DNA from: Rhizobium sp. BT04 | GTDB lineage: Bacteria > Pseudomonadota > Alphaproteobacteria > Rhizobiales > Rhizobiaceae | DNA length: 64,000 nucleotides | Assembly (NCBI RefSeq): GCF_030053135.1 | Contig: NZ_CP125652.1 | Coordinates: forward strand, 3,342,501-3,406,500 | Direction: 5' to 3' | In this document: positions 17,153 to 26,826 of the stretch, piece by piece | Layout of the letters: each line of letters begins with the position of its first letter | Position numbering within the stretch: position 1 is the first letter of the stretch | The notes under the pieces: generated by a model | Told to the model about the DNA's origin: nothing | What the model saw: only the letters and a program-made list of their open reading frames with translations | The model's database searches: none | Translations under genes and position numbers: made by a program

Positions 17153-17734
17153 TCACCCCCGCCAGTCTTCGATGGGCGTCCAGTCGCATGATAAGCGGCG
17201 ATCCGCAAGGCCGAAAGCATAGAGATTGCCGCCGCCGCCCGGCTGATCGCGGTCGCGGCCGATCGGCCTGCCCGCCAGATGGCATTTGAGCAGCGTGCCG
17301 ACGCCGCCATGGCCGACAAAGGCGATCGGTGCTGCCGCATCATGCGTGGCCAGAACGGTGTTGACGGCCTCGACGATGCGGGCCTGCGCATCGGCGGCCC
17401 GCTCCCAGCCCCTGAAGCTCTCCTGCGGGTGAGCGAAGAACCAGTTGGCTGCCTCTTCGAACTTGTCCGGCGGCAGGAAACCCGTGGCAGAGCGATCGTT
17501 CTCATGCGTGCCATGCACGATCTCGATTGTCACGCCCGCAGCTTCGGCGAGGATTTCCGCCGTTTCGATCGCTTTCGTCTCGTCGCTGGAGATGATGCGG
17601 GTCAGCCGTTTCGCCCAATTGCTCGACGCAGCCTTGCGGGCACGCTCGGCGCCGATGTCGGAGAGACCCCACTTGGGAACGGGAACCTCCGGGTCGATTT
17701 TGACCTGGGGGTGGGTGATATAAAGTCCGAACAT
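17153..17734 (-). CDS. Histidine phosphatase family protein
   Basis: A 193-residue phosphoglycerate-mutase-like protein. It starts MFGLYITHPQVKIDPEVPVPKWGLS, so the usual RHG catalytic motif reads THP, keeping the His but losing the Arg. Other family elements remain: SSDETKAIETAE near residue 49 and the second His in FVGHGGVGTLL near residue 139. Activity may therefore be altered. The gene begins immediately after the pmtA stop with GAGGA as ribosome site. Substrate unknown. Confidence 0.8.
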   Translation of the reverse strand: MFGLYITHPQVKIDPEVPVPKWGLSDIGAERARKAASSNWAKRLTRIISSDETKAIETAEILAEAAGVTIEIVHGTHENDRSATGFLPPDKFEEAANWFFAHPQESFRGWERAADAQARIVEAVNTVLATHDAAAPIAFVGHGGVGTLLKCHLAGRPIGRDRDQPGGGGNLYAFGLADRRLSCDWTPIEDWRG

Positions 17735-18334
17735 TTATCCTCGCCGATAGATCCAGAGTTGGGCTGGAGGAATATTGCGGACGACGAAATCAAAATGATG
17801 AATGCTGTAACGATCGGCGTTGGCGGCGATCGGCGAGATCGCGCCGTAGGAAATCTGCACCACCGGCCGTCCCGGAGGCAGGCGGTCGAGCAGGCTTTCG
17901 AGCAGCGAGACCCGCATTGCCATCGGGAAGTTCAGCAGCGGAATGCAGGAGATGACGCAATCGAACGTCCGGTCGCCGTAGTCGCCGAGCGTGGTCTTGA
18001 GATCGAAGGCGTCGCCGTTGATGAAGTGTACGCCGGGATAGGTCCGCAGCAGATGTTGATGGAAATCCGTCGAATATTCGATCGCGACCAGATTTTCCGG
18101 CCTCACCCCGCGGCCGAGAATGGCCTTGGTGATGGCGCCGGTGCCTGGTCCCAGTTCGAGCACCGGCAGCTCGGAATTGATGTCGATGACGCTTGCCATG
18201 CGCTTGGCGGTGATCGAGGAGGTCGGCACGATCGAGCCGACCGTCTTCGGACCCTGCATCATGCCCCGGAAGAAGCGAATCTCGTCGTCGAACTTCTTGC
18301 CCAGCCGTTCCTTCACCTTGACCTTTAAGCGCAT
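17735..18334 (-). CDS. pmtA: Phospholipid N-methyltransferase, rhizobial PmtA type
   Basis: A 199-residue soluble SAM-dependent methyltransferase that converts phosphatidylethanolamine stepwise to phosphatidylcholine, an important membrane lipid for plant-associated rhizobia. The N terminus (KERLGKKFDDEIRFFRG, VGSIVPTSS) and SAM motif LELGPGTGAITKAIL near residue 58 match the Sinorhizobium/Rhizobium PmtA family rather than the PEMT-type integral membrane enzymes. First gene of the group pmtA, phosphatase, pyrF, DUF1330. Confidence 0.9.
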   Translation of the reverse strand: MRLKVKVKERLGKKFDDEIRFFRGMMQGPKTVGSIVPTSSITAKRMASVIDINSELPVLELGPGTGAITKAILGRGVRPENLVAIEYSTDFHQHLLRTYPGVHFINGDAFDLKTTLGDYGDRTFDCVISCIPLLNFPMAMRVSLLESLLDRLPPGRPVVQISYGAISPIAANADRYSIHHFDFVVRNIPPAQLWIYRRG

Positions 18335-18429
18335 TCTCCACCCATCCGCATGTTGATCGACTGTCTTAATATGCTGCTTGTCGCTCCCGGGACAAGGATT
18401 TTCGCAACAAGGATATCGGCATCAACAGC

Positions 18430-19341
18430 TCATGCGGCTTTCCGGTGCGAACGCGGCATGAGATCGGCAAGCCTTTCGCTTAAGTGATCGGCGTCGACAG
18501 GGGCGCGCAGTTTCTTGTCGGTGTTGTCGAAATAAAGATAGACGTCGCGGCCCTTGGCTGGCGCGTTGAGCGGCGCCAGCACCCGCGGCGCGTTCTCCGG
18601 CTCTCCGCCGGTTGCCCAGGAGCGGATCCGGTCCGCCCAGAGGTCGAGGGCCTCATCCTCGTAGCCGCTGACATAAAGCTGCTCGGAGCCATGCAGGCGG
18701 CAATAGATGAAATCGGCGGTGATATCCATCAACAGCGGCCACTCCACCGTATCGGCGCAGACGAGGGCCACCTTGTGGCGCCGGAGCATCTCGATGAAGC
18801 CGGGAGAACGGAAGCTGTCGTGGCGGATTTCCAACGCATGGCGGATCGGCTGGTCGCCATCGCTTCGAAGCCAGGCGCGTCCCTTGACATGCCCGTCATG
18901 CCGCTTGGCAAGCGCTGTCGCCGCATCGCGGTCCTGCGGCAGCAGCGCCAGGAAGTTTTCGAAAAGATCGGCATCGAAGGCCATGTTCGGCGGAAATTGC
19001 CAGAGGATCGGCCCGAGCTTGGGGCCAAGCCGCAACAGGCCGGAGGCGAGGAAATTGGCAAGCGCCGTCTCGATATCGCGCAGCCGCAGCATATGGGTGA
19101 TGAAGCGCGGGCCCTTGACCGCAAAGACGAAATCGTCGGGCGTTTCATCGCGCCAGCGGCCGAAGCTTTCGGACCGCTGCAGGCTATAGAATGTGCCGTT
19201 GATCTCGATCGATGGGAAGTGCCGGGCGGCGTAGGAAAGCTCCTGCTTCTGCGGCAGGTCCTTCGGGTAGAATTGGCCGCGCCAGGGGGCATAGGTCCAG
19301 CCGGATATGCCGATGCGAACCGTTCCAGTCTTCTTCATCAA
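18430..19341 (-). CDS. DUF72 domain-containing protein
   Basis: A 303-residue TIM-barrel DUF72 (YecE-like) protein. The family pattern GISGWTYAPWRGQFYP opens the sequence at about residue 8, with IEINGTFYSLQ near residue 46 and YCRLHGSEQLY near residue 213. Function unknown. It is monocistronic, placed 51 nt from dnaN on the same strand, and could share its transcript. Confidence 0.87.
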   Translation of the reverse strand: MMKKTGTVRIGISGWTYAPWRGQFYPKDLPQKQELSYAARHFPSIEINGTFYSLQRSESFGRWRDETPDDFVFAVKGPRFITHMLRLRDIETALANFLASGLLRLGPKLGPILWQFPPNMAFDADLFENFLALLPQDRDAATALAKRHDGHVKGRAWLRSDGDQPIRHALEIRHDSFRSPGFIEMLRRHKVALVCADTVEWPLLMDITADFIYCRLHGSEQLYVSGYEDEALDLWADRIRSWATGGEPENAPRVLAPLNAPAKGRDVYLYFDNTDKKLRAPVDADHLSERLADLMPRSHRKAA

Positions 19342-19392
19342 GGATCCTCCGCCTTCACAGGGTAAAACGGAGGCAAGCAGGCTTCGTTCCCG

Positions 19393-20511
19393 TCAGACGC
19401 GCATCGGCATCAGCACGTAGAGCGCGTCGTCGCCCGCCGTGTCGCGGATCAGTGTCGGCGAGCCGGCATCGGCCAGCAGGAAGATCGCTTCCTCGCCGGA
19501 AAGCTGGGCGGTGATGTCGAGCAGATATTTGGCGTTGAAGCCGATTTCCATCGCGTCCGTGTCGTAGCCGACGGCGACTTCCTCGGTCGCGCTGCCGGAA
19601 TCGGGATTGTTGACGGTCAGCATCAGCTGCCCCTCGGACAGCGCCAGCTTCACGGCGCGGCCGCGTTCCGAGGAAATTGTGGAGACACGGTCGACGGCCT
19701 GGGCGAAGCTCGTGCAGTCGACGCGCATTTCCTTGTCGTTGCCTGTGGGGATGACGCGTTGGTAGTCCGGGAAGGTGCCGTCGATCAGTTTCGAGGTCAT
19801 GACGATCGAGCCGATCGTCAGGCGGATCTTGGCGTCGGAGACCTCGACGGTCACGACAGCCTCGGGATTGTCGACCAGCTTCTGCAGCTCGCCGACCGTC
19901 TTGCGCGGAATGATGATGCCGGGCATGCCTTCCGAACCCGAGGGCGCGTCGACATCGGCGCGCGCCAGCCGGTGGCCGTCGGTGGCGACCGCCCTGAGCT
20001 TCAGCTCGCCCTTGCTCTCGATCGTGTGGAAGAAGATGCCGTTCAGATAGTAACGCGTCTCTTCCGTCGAGATCGCAAACTGGGTGCGGTCGATCAGCAT
20101 CTTCAGATCGGTCGCCTTCAGCTTGAAGCTATGGGTGAAGGTGCCGGCGGTCAGATCCGGGAAGTCGGATTCCGGCAGGCACTGCAGCGAGAATTTCGAT
20201 CGGCCGGACTGCACGGTCATCGAGCCGCCGTCGGTGCTGGTGGCCAGCAGCACTTCCGAGCCGTCGGAAAGTTTGCGGACGATATCGTAGAGAAGGTGGG
20301 CGGGAACGGTGGTGGCGCCGGGCTGCTCGACGCTGGCAGGCGTCGCCTCGGTGATTTCGAGGTCGAGGTCGGTCGCCTTCATGTCGAGGTTCTGGCCGTC
20401 GGCCTTGAGCAATACGTTGGACAGGATCGGGATCGTGTTGCGACGTTCGACCACGCGGTGGACGTGGTTCAGCGATTTCAACAGGTTTGACCGCTCAATA
20501 GTAATACGCAT
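19393..20511 (-). CDS. dnaN: DNA polymerase III beta subunit (sliding clamp)
   Basis: A 372-residue clamp with the usual three-domain length. It forms a dimeric ring that tethers DNA polymerase III and other enzymes to DNA. It starts MRITIERSNLLKSLNHVHRVVERRNTIPIL, shows LDLEITE near residue 46 and ends YVLMPMRV, as in other clamps. As usual in Rhizobiales, dnaN is not beside dnaA here; rsmI is divergent. Confidence 0.97.
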   Translation of the reverse strand: MRITIERSNLLKSLNHVHRVVERRNTIPILSNVLLKADGQNLDMKATDLDLEITEATPASVEQPGATTVPAHLLYDIVRKLSDGSEVLLATSTDGGSMTVQSGRSKFSLQCLPESDFPDLTAGTFTHSFKLKATDLKMLIDRTQFAISTEETRYYLNGIFFHTIESKGELKLRAVATDGHRLARADVDAPSGSEGMPGIIIPRKTVGELQKLVDNPEAVVTVEVSDAKIRLTIGSIVMTSKLIDGTFPDYQRVIPTGNDKEMRVDCTSFAQAVDRVSTISSERGRAVKLALSEGQLMLTVNNPDSGSATEEVAVGYDTDAMEIGFNAKYLLDITAQLSGEEAIFLLADAGSPTLIRDTAGDDALYVLMPMRV

Positions 20512-20759
20512 GGGATGCTACCGCTTTCGACCGTGACTGTCCGGGCGCATCGAGCACCCGAAGAATGCTGTCCCGACTTGAGGCCGGGGGAGTGGACGGG
20601 CAAAATGGCAGACTTCAGCATCGGAATGCAAGAGGCATGCAGGGCCAAGCGCCTGCATTTCAGGTTTTCCGGAGCAATGCTCACAGAAATCCGAACCCTT
20701 GCCGAAGCGCTGCCGCTCGCCCATAAGAGTTCGATGACGGCGGGACGAAAGCAAATGGC

Positions 20760-21666
<907 letters not shown>

Positions 21667-21677
<11 letters not shown>

Positions 21678-22035
21678 CGACCTCACCGCCATCAGGAGGA
21701 AGGCGCTGCGCCGCGGTCGCATGTCGGAATATGTCGCGGCCGTCTTCCTGATGCTGAAGGGTTACCGCATCCTGGCTCTGCGCCACCGCACCCGGCTCGG
21801 CGAGATCGATATCATTGCCCGCAAGGGCGATCTTGCCGTTTTCGTCGAGGTCAAGGCCCGCCATGGCGAGGCAGCGGCTGTCGACGCCGTCTCTGTCTCC
21901 GCCCAGAAGCGGATACGGGCGGCAAGCGACCTCTGGCTTGCCCGCCAGGCGGATCAGGCCCGCCTTTCCCAGCGTTATGATATCGTGGCGATCATGCCGG
22001 GCCGGCTGCCGCGGCACTTTATTGATGCCTTCTGA
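21667..22035 (+). CDS. yraN: YraN family (UPF0102) endonuclease-like protein
   Basis: A 122-residue protein of the restriction-endonuclease-like UPF0102 family. The core motif GEIDIIARKGDLAVFVEVKAR (residues about 39-59) supplies the D...ExK metal-binding arrangement of this fold. Biological role not established; genomic coupling to rsmI is widespread. Start is the ATG overlapping the rsmI 3' end. Confidence 0.92.
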
Positions 22036-22148
22036 CCTCTTTCGACCCATCGGCTTTCCCGATCGTTAAAATTTTAGTCCCCGCGTGAACCAGCTTCTTA
22101 CGACTCTCTGCTACGCCCTCGGCAGGGATAACAATTGGGGATTGTTTC

Positions 22149-22652
22149 ATGGCCTGGAAGCTGATGCTTGCAAGTGCGGTCGCCATGGCCGCGCGCTCGG
22201 TGCCTTATGCCGTGGTGAAGCCGGCCGCCAAATCCTTCATCGCCCATGCAAGCGACCTGCTGCCGTTGAAGTCGACGCCGATCAATCCGGACTGGATCGT
22301 CAGCGGCGATCCGCAGGCGCGCACCGCCGAACATTCGCGCGGCCATGACGAGGCGTCGCTGACGGCGATCTGGGATTGCACGGCGGGCGAATTCCGCTGG
22401 TATTTCGGCTGGGACGAGACCGTGATGATCCTCGAGGGCGAGGTCCATATCACCGCCGAGGACGGCACCGAACGCACCCTCGGCGCCGGCGACGTCGCCT
22501 TTTTCGCCGGGGGGACCTGGGCGAGTTGGCGGGTCGACAATTACGTCCGCAAGGTCGCTTTCCTCCGCAAGCCCTTCCCGAAGCCCCTGGCGATCGCCTA
22601 TCGCCTGCGTAACATGCTGCGCAATGGCGGCAACCAGGGCATCGCCGCCTGA
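22149..22652 (+). CDS. Cupin domain-containing protein
   Basis: A 167-residue protein with a short hydrophobic N-terminal segment and one small cupin barrel. The pattern GEFRWYFGWDETVMILEGEVHI near residue 80 and LGAGDVAFFAGGTWASWRV near residue 115 correspond to the two cupin motifs, but metal-binding His residues are mostly absent, as in DUF861-like cupins. It lies in the same direction after rsmI-yraN. In many Rhizobium genomes gshB would follow directly; here a sugar-transport cluster intervenes. Function unknown. Confidence 0.8.
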   Translation: MAWKLMLASAVAMAARSVPYAVVKPAAKSFIAHASDLLPLKSTPINPDWIVSGDPQARTAEHSRGHDEASLTAIWDCTAGEFRWYFGWDETVMILEGEVHITAEDGTERTLGAGDVAFFAGGTWASWRVDNYVRKVAFLRKPFPKPLAIAYRLRNMLRNGGNQGIAA

Positions 22653-22732
22653 AGATCGGCTTCGATTTTCAGAGGCACGAGCGGTTCAGCTTTTGATGGA
22701 AGCGCAGAACCGCCACAACTTTTTGTTTTAAC

Positions 22733-22803
22733 GCAACTCCCGGCAAAAGCGCTTCGCGCTTTGCCTCGGAAAACCGCTTCGCACTTTTCCTGGAATTGCT
22801 CTA
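22733..22803 (-). repeat. Dispersed palindromic repeat, copy D
   Basis: Read on the minus strand it begins AGCAATTCCAGGAAAAGTG and continues through the core and an inner hairpin (GGCAAAGCGC/GCGCTTTTGCC) to GAGTTGC, almost matching copy C at 14855. It lies between the convergent cupin and LacI genes and overlaps the LacI stop, so it may end transcription from both sides. Confidence 0.8.
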
Positions 22804-23835
22804 ATCCGGCTGGGGCGGGGCGGTCGTTTCCCCTTTTAAAACCTCGCAGGCAAACAGGATCGGATTGTCGAGCTCGGGCGCAGTCTGCTTGTTCAAGAGA
22901 ACGGCGACTGCCGCTGCGGCCATGTCTTGGATCGGCTGCTTCACCGTCGTCAGCCGCGGCGTCGTCATGCTGGCGAGCGGGATGCCGTCGAAGCCGACGA
23001 TCGAAAGCGCGGCCGGGACCGGGATCCCCAGATCATGGGCTGCCCGCATGCAGCCGATCGCCTGCTGGTCCGAGCTTGCAAAGATCGCCGTCGGCCGTTC
23101 GTTGCGGGCGCGCGCCAGAAGGTAATTTCCCGCCGAACGGCCGCTTTCATAGTCGAAAGCCGCCTCGGCAATCAGCGGTGGCCCGGCCATTGCCGTGCCG
23201 CCATCCGTTTGCTCTCCCGCCTGTTCCCCTGCCTGTTCCATTGCGTCGAGATAGCCCCTGAGGCGATCGTTGGCCGGGACGGAGTGCCCGGGCCCCGAGA
23301 TGAAACCGATGCGGCGATGGCCGAGCTTCAGAAGATGCTCGACGCCGAGGCGCACGCCGTTGCGGTGATCGGCGGCAATGCCGGAATATCCCGGCATGAG
23401 GCGGTCGACGACGACGATCGGCACTCCCTTCGGCGGCTTGATCCGATGGAAATCATTGCTGGGAACGAGCATGATGCCGTCGACCTTTCGGCTCGTCAGC
23501 TGACTGATGCGGTCAGCCTCCTTGGCGGCATGATCGAAGGATGTCATGACGATGATGTTATAGCCGTGATTGGCCGCCGCTTGTTCCGCCGATTGGACAA
23601 GTTCCGCAAAGAACGGATTGGTCAGATCCGGAATGACGATGCCGATCAGCCGGCTGACCTTGCTGCGCATGCTTCTGGCCGACGGGTCGGGCGTATAGCC
23701 GAGGTCTTTGATGATCCCTCCGACGCGCACCCGCACTTCCTTCGTAACCGAGGGATGATCGTTCAGAACCCGCGAAACGGTGCCGGTGGAAACTCCCGCA
23801 AGCTTGGCAACGTCCCTAATCCCGACCTTTGACAT
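22801..23835 (-). CDS. LacI family transcriptional regulator of a sugar ABC transporter
   Basis: A 344-residue LacI/GalR repressor. The N-terminal helix-turn-helix and hinge read IRDVAKLAGVSTGTVSRVLN at residues 6-25, followed by the hinge region and a periplasmic-binding-protein-like sensor domain (LIGIVIPDLTNPFFAELVQ near residue 62). It is divergent from the sugar transporter genes at 24171-27844, and two matching LacI-type sites lie in the intervening 335 nt, so it most likely represses that operon and releases it when sugar is bound. Confidence 0.9.
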   Translation of the reverse strand: MSKVGIRDVAKLAGVSTGTVSRVLNDHPSVTKEVRVRVGGIIKDLGYTPDPSARSMRSKVSRLIGIVIPDLTNPFFAELVQSAEQAAANHGYNIIVMTSFDHAAKEADRISQLTSRKVDGIMLVPSNDFHRIKPPKGVPIVVVDRLMPGYSGIAADHRNGVRLGVEHLLKLGHRRIGFISGPGHSVPANDRLRGYLDAMEQAGEQAGEQTDGGTAMAGPPLIAEAAFDYESGRSAGNYLLARARNERPTAIFASSDQQAIGCMRAAHDLGIPVPAALSIVGFDGIPLASMTTPRLTTVKQPIQDMAAAAVAVLLNKQTAPELDNPILFACEVLKGETTAPPQPD

Positions 23836-23988
23836 GACAGAAACAGTGGCCCTTCATCTTCGCCTTCGAAAAACACCCACGGGGCGCCGGATCGAGGCTT
23901 TCAGCTAATGGTCTTCAGCTCCCTAGTCAAAGGGCTGTATTGCAATTTCGACGGCTGAACTTGCATGCAAGTCTGGCAAGGCCCTCTA

Positions 23989-24002
23989 TGGAAACGGTTC
24001 AT
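23989..24002. promoter_or_regulatory. LacI-type operator, site 1
   Basis: TGGAAACGGTTCAT, with a central CG and partly symmetric GAA/TTC arms as in LacI/GalR sites. An identical 14-mer lies at 24105. Placed between the divergent LacI regulator and the substrate-binding protein gene. Confidence 0.7.
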
Positions 24003-24068
24003 CGCATGCATGTCAATATATGTCGGATATAGCGATCCGGAAGATTGCCCGGTCTCATTTTCGGCCGC

Positions 24069-24096
24069 TTGACAATTCCCGAGGGCATGCTACCCA
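24069..24096 (+). promoter_or_regulatory. Candidate promoter of the sugar ABC operon
   Basis: TTGACA at 24069-24074 with a weak TACCCA about 16 nt downstream. Operator site 2 follows within 10 nt of the -10 element, so bound repressor would block the start of transcription. Confidence 0.45.
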
Positions 24097-24104
24097 GATG
24101 GCGT

Positions 24105-24118
24105 TGGAAACGGTTCAT
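24105..24118. promoter_or_regulatory. LacI-type operator, site 2
   Basis: An exact second copy of TGGAAACGGTTCAT, 116 nt from site 1, about 11 helical turns, which would allow looping by a tetrameric or paired repressor. It lies 53 nt upstream of the substrate-binding protein start. Confidence 0.7.
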
Positions 24119-24170
24119 TGCCGCGGGCAACTCAGATGGAGCTGAGCCCAGAGCCGTTCGGGAGGAAAAA

Positions 24171-25154
24171 ATGTCCAATTCTAAGCGTGAATCCGTCATG
24201 ATCAGTGCGCCGCGCCGTGCGGCCTTGAAGCTCGGGCTTGCCGGCACATTGGTGCTTGCGCTGTCCTGCGGCGTGTCGCCCGCCTTTGCGGCCGGCAAGC
24301 CGAAGGTCGGCCTGATCATGAAATCCTTGTCCAATGAGTTCTTCAAGCAGATGAAGGCCGGCGCCGACAAATATGCGGCCGAGAACAAGGACAAGTTCGA
24401 CTTCAAGGCCGTCGGCATGAAGGACGAGCGCGATTTCGCCTCGCAGGTCGATGCCGTAGAAAACTTCGTTACCCAGAAATACGATATCATCGTCGTTGCG
24501 CCGGCCGATTCCAAGGCGATGGCGACGCCGCTGGCAAAGGCCGTGAAATCAGGCGTCAAGGTCATCAACATCGACGTACCGCTCGATGCCGATGCCAAGA
24601 AGAAGGCCGGGATCGATCTCGCTTTCTTCGGGCCTGACAACAAGGAAGGGGCAAAGCTTGCAGGCGATGCGCTTGCCAAGGATCTCGGCCCCGGCGCCAA
24701 GGTCGTCATCCTCGAGGGCAACCCCGAGGCCGACAATGCCAAGGAGCGCAAGGAAGGCTTCGTGGATTCCGTCAAGTCTGGCAAGCTCGAGCTTCTCGAC
24801 AGCAAGACCGCCCATTGGGAGACGGAAGAAGCCAACACCGTCATGACGAATTTCCTGACGAAGTATAAGGATATTCAAGGTGTGATGGCTGCCAACGACT
24901 CCATGGCTCTCGGCGTCGTCAAGGCTCTCGATGCGGCCGGCCAGGCCGGCAAGATCAAGGTTGTCGGCTTCGACAACATCCCGCCGGTGCAGCCGCTGAT
25001 CAAGGACGGCAAGATGCTTGCGACAGTCGAGCAGTATGGCGCGCAGATGGCGGTCATGGGCATCGACTATGGCCTGCGGGAACTGGCCGGCGAAAAATTC
25101 ACCGGCTGGGTCAAGACCGACGTCAAGCTGGTCACGGCAGCCGATCTGAAATAG
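24171..25154 (+). CDS. Sugar ABC transporter substrate-binding protein
   Basis: A 327-residue periplasmic-binding protein of the ribose/galactose type I fold. The signal peptide spans roughly residues 12-40 and ends at PAFAAGKPK. The domain pattern KVGLIMKSLSNEFFKQMKAGA, IVVAPADSKAMATPL and GVMAANDSMALGVVKAL is typical of carbohydrate binders. The start has a strong GGAGG 5 nt upstream. First gene of a binding protein-ATPase-permease operon controlled by the divergent LacI regulator. Sugar identity unknown. Confidence 0.92.
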   Translation: MSNSKRESVMISAPRRAALKLGLAGTLVLALSCGVSPAFAAGKPKVGLIMKSLSNEFFKQMKAGADKYAAENKDKFDFKAVGMKDERDFASQVDAVENFVTQKYDIIVVAPADSKAMATPLAKAVKSGVKVINIDVPLDADAKKKAGIDLAFFGPDNKEGAKLAGDALAKDLGPGAKVVILEGNPEADNAKERKEGFVDSVKSGKLELLDSKTAHWETEEANTVMTNFLTKYKDIQGVMAANDSMALGVVKALDAAGQAGKIKVVGFDNIPPVQPLIKDGKMLATVEQYGAQMAVMGIDYGLRELAGEKFTGWVKTDVKLVTAADLK

Positions 25155-25290
25155 TCGGGTTGCCCCAAAGCAAACGTGGCGCCGGCTGCGGCCGACGCCA
25201 TCGCCACCAATCGATTGACGCGTTGATCGCTCCGGGTGAGGCTCGTTTCGGGCCTCTCCGATGCGCGTTGCGCGAGGGTTTGAAGAGACC

Positions 25291-26826
25291 ATGCATGAGG
25301 TCGCCGTGTCAGACACAGCAGATGACGAGATTCTGAGGCTGGAGGGGATCGGCAAGCGCTTCCCCGGCGTCGTGGCGCTCAAGGATGTCTCCATGCGGAT
25401 CGGCCGCGGCAAGGGGCACGTTCTCCTTGGCGAGAATGGCGCCGGAAAATCGACCCTGATCAATCTGCTCGGCGGCGTCTTCAGGCCGGATGACGGCCAT
25501 ATCCTGTTTGACGGCAAGCCTTATCATCCGTCCTCGCCGCTGGAGGCGTTCAGGGCGGGCATCCGGGTCATTCACCAGGAGCTGCACCCGCTTTCCAACC
25601 TGACGGTTGCCGAAAACCTGCTGTTTGAGCATCTGCCGCGCCGATACGGTCTGGTGAACTACAAGGCGATGAACGCCAGAGCGGCGGAACTGCTGGATGA
25701 GGTCGGCCTCGACGTCGCCCCGACGACACTGGCAAGCCGCCTCAGCGTCGCGCAGCTGCAGCTGGTCGAGATCGCCAAGGCGCTTTGCTACGAAAGCAAG
25801 CTTCTCGTTCTCGACGAGCCGACGGCGACGCTGACCTCCAAGGAAGTCGATCGCCTCTTTGAAATTCTGAAACGGCTGAAGCAGCGTGGCGTCACCACGC
25901 TTTATATCTCGCACCGGCTGGAGGAGATCTTCGAGGTCGGTGACGATGTGACGGTGCTCCGCGACGGCCAGCACGTGATCACCCGGCCGCTCGCAGGACT
26001 TGGCATCCCTGAGATCGTCGAGCTGATGGTCGGGCGCAAGCTTTCCGATCACGGCATTTTCAAAGGCGACAGCACTGTTTCAGGCGAGGCGCTCGGCGTT
26101 TCCGGCCTGAAGGTGACGCGACATAGCCCGGAACTGTCCTTTTCCGTGGCAAAGGGGGAGATCGTCGGCATTGCCGGCCTCGTCGGCAGCGGTCGCACCG
26201 AGGCGGTTCGCGCCCTGTTTGGCGCCGACGTCAAGGCGGCCGGCGAAATTCGGCTGAACGGCGAGCCGGTGGAGATCAATTCGCCCAAGGATGCGGTTGC
26301 GGCGGGGCTGTGCCTGGCGACAGAAGACCGCAAGATGCAAGGCTTGATGCTTGACATGAGCTGCGCCGAAAATGCCACCATCACCGCTCTCGACAAGATC
26401 TCCCGCAACGGCTTGATCATCGGGAAGGCCGAGAATGATCACGCGCAGCGCCTTGTGCGCGAGCTCAGGATCAAGACCCCGTCCATCCATCAGGCCGTCC
26501 GAACCTTTTCCGGCGGCAATCAGCAGAAGGTCGTCATCGCCAAATGGCTGTTCCGCGGCCCCAAGGTGCTGATTTTCGATGAGCCGACCCGCGGCATCGA
26601 CGTCGGCGCCAAGGCCGAAATCTATGAGCTTCTGTGGAAGTTCGCGGCCGAGGGCAAAGGTGTCCTGGTCGTCTCTTCGGATCTGCCGGAGCTGATCGGC
26701 ATCTGCCATCGCATCATCGTCTTCTCCGACGGCAAGATATCAGGTGAAATAGCCCGGGAACAATTTGACGAAAGCAGGATCCTTTCGCTCGCCTACAAGG
26801 AGTACAGCCGTGTCCGCCAACATTGA
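25291..26826 (+). CDS. Sugar ABC transporter ATP-binding protein (RbsA-like, two ABC domains)
   Basis: A protein of about 511 residues with two fused ABC cassettes, as in RbsA/MglA. First cassette: Walker A LGENGAGKST near residue 49 and signature LSVAQLQLVEIAKAL. Second: Walker-A-like GLVGSGRTEAVRALF, with the signature FSGGNQQKVVIAKWL near residue 408 and Walker B VLIFDEPTRGID. It powers sugar import at the inner membrane with the permease that follows. Start is uncertain: the ATG at 25291 has GAAGAG upstream; 25261 and a GTG at 25306 are alternatives. Confidence 0.93.
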   Translation: MHEVAVSDTADDEILRLEGIGKRFPGVVALKDVSMRIGRGKGHVLLGENGAGKSTLINLLGGVFRPDDGHILFDGKPYHPSSPLEAFRAGIRVIHQELHPLSNLTVAENLLFEHLPRRYGLVNYKAMNARAAELLDEVGLDVAPTTLASRLSVAQLQLVEIAKALCYESKLLVLDEPTATLTSKEVDRLFEILKRLKQRGVTTLYISHRLEEIFEVGDDVTVLRDGQHVITRPLAGLGIPEIVELMVGRKLSDHGIFKGDSTVSGEALGVSGLKVTRHSPELSFSVAKGEIVGIAGLVGSGRTEAVRALFGADVKAAGEIRLNGEPVEINSPKDAVAAGLCLATEDRKMQGLMLDMSCAENATITALDKISRNGLIIGKAENDHAQRLVRELRIKTPSIHQAVRTFSGGNQQKVVIAKWLFRGPKVLIFDEPTRGIDVGAKAEIYELLWKFAAEGKGVLVVSSDLPELIGICHRIIVFSDGKISGEIAREQFDESRILSLAYKEYSRVRQH

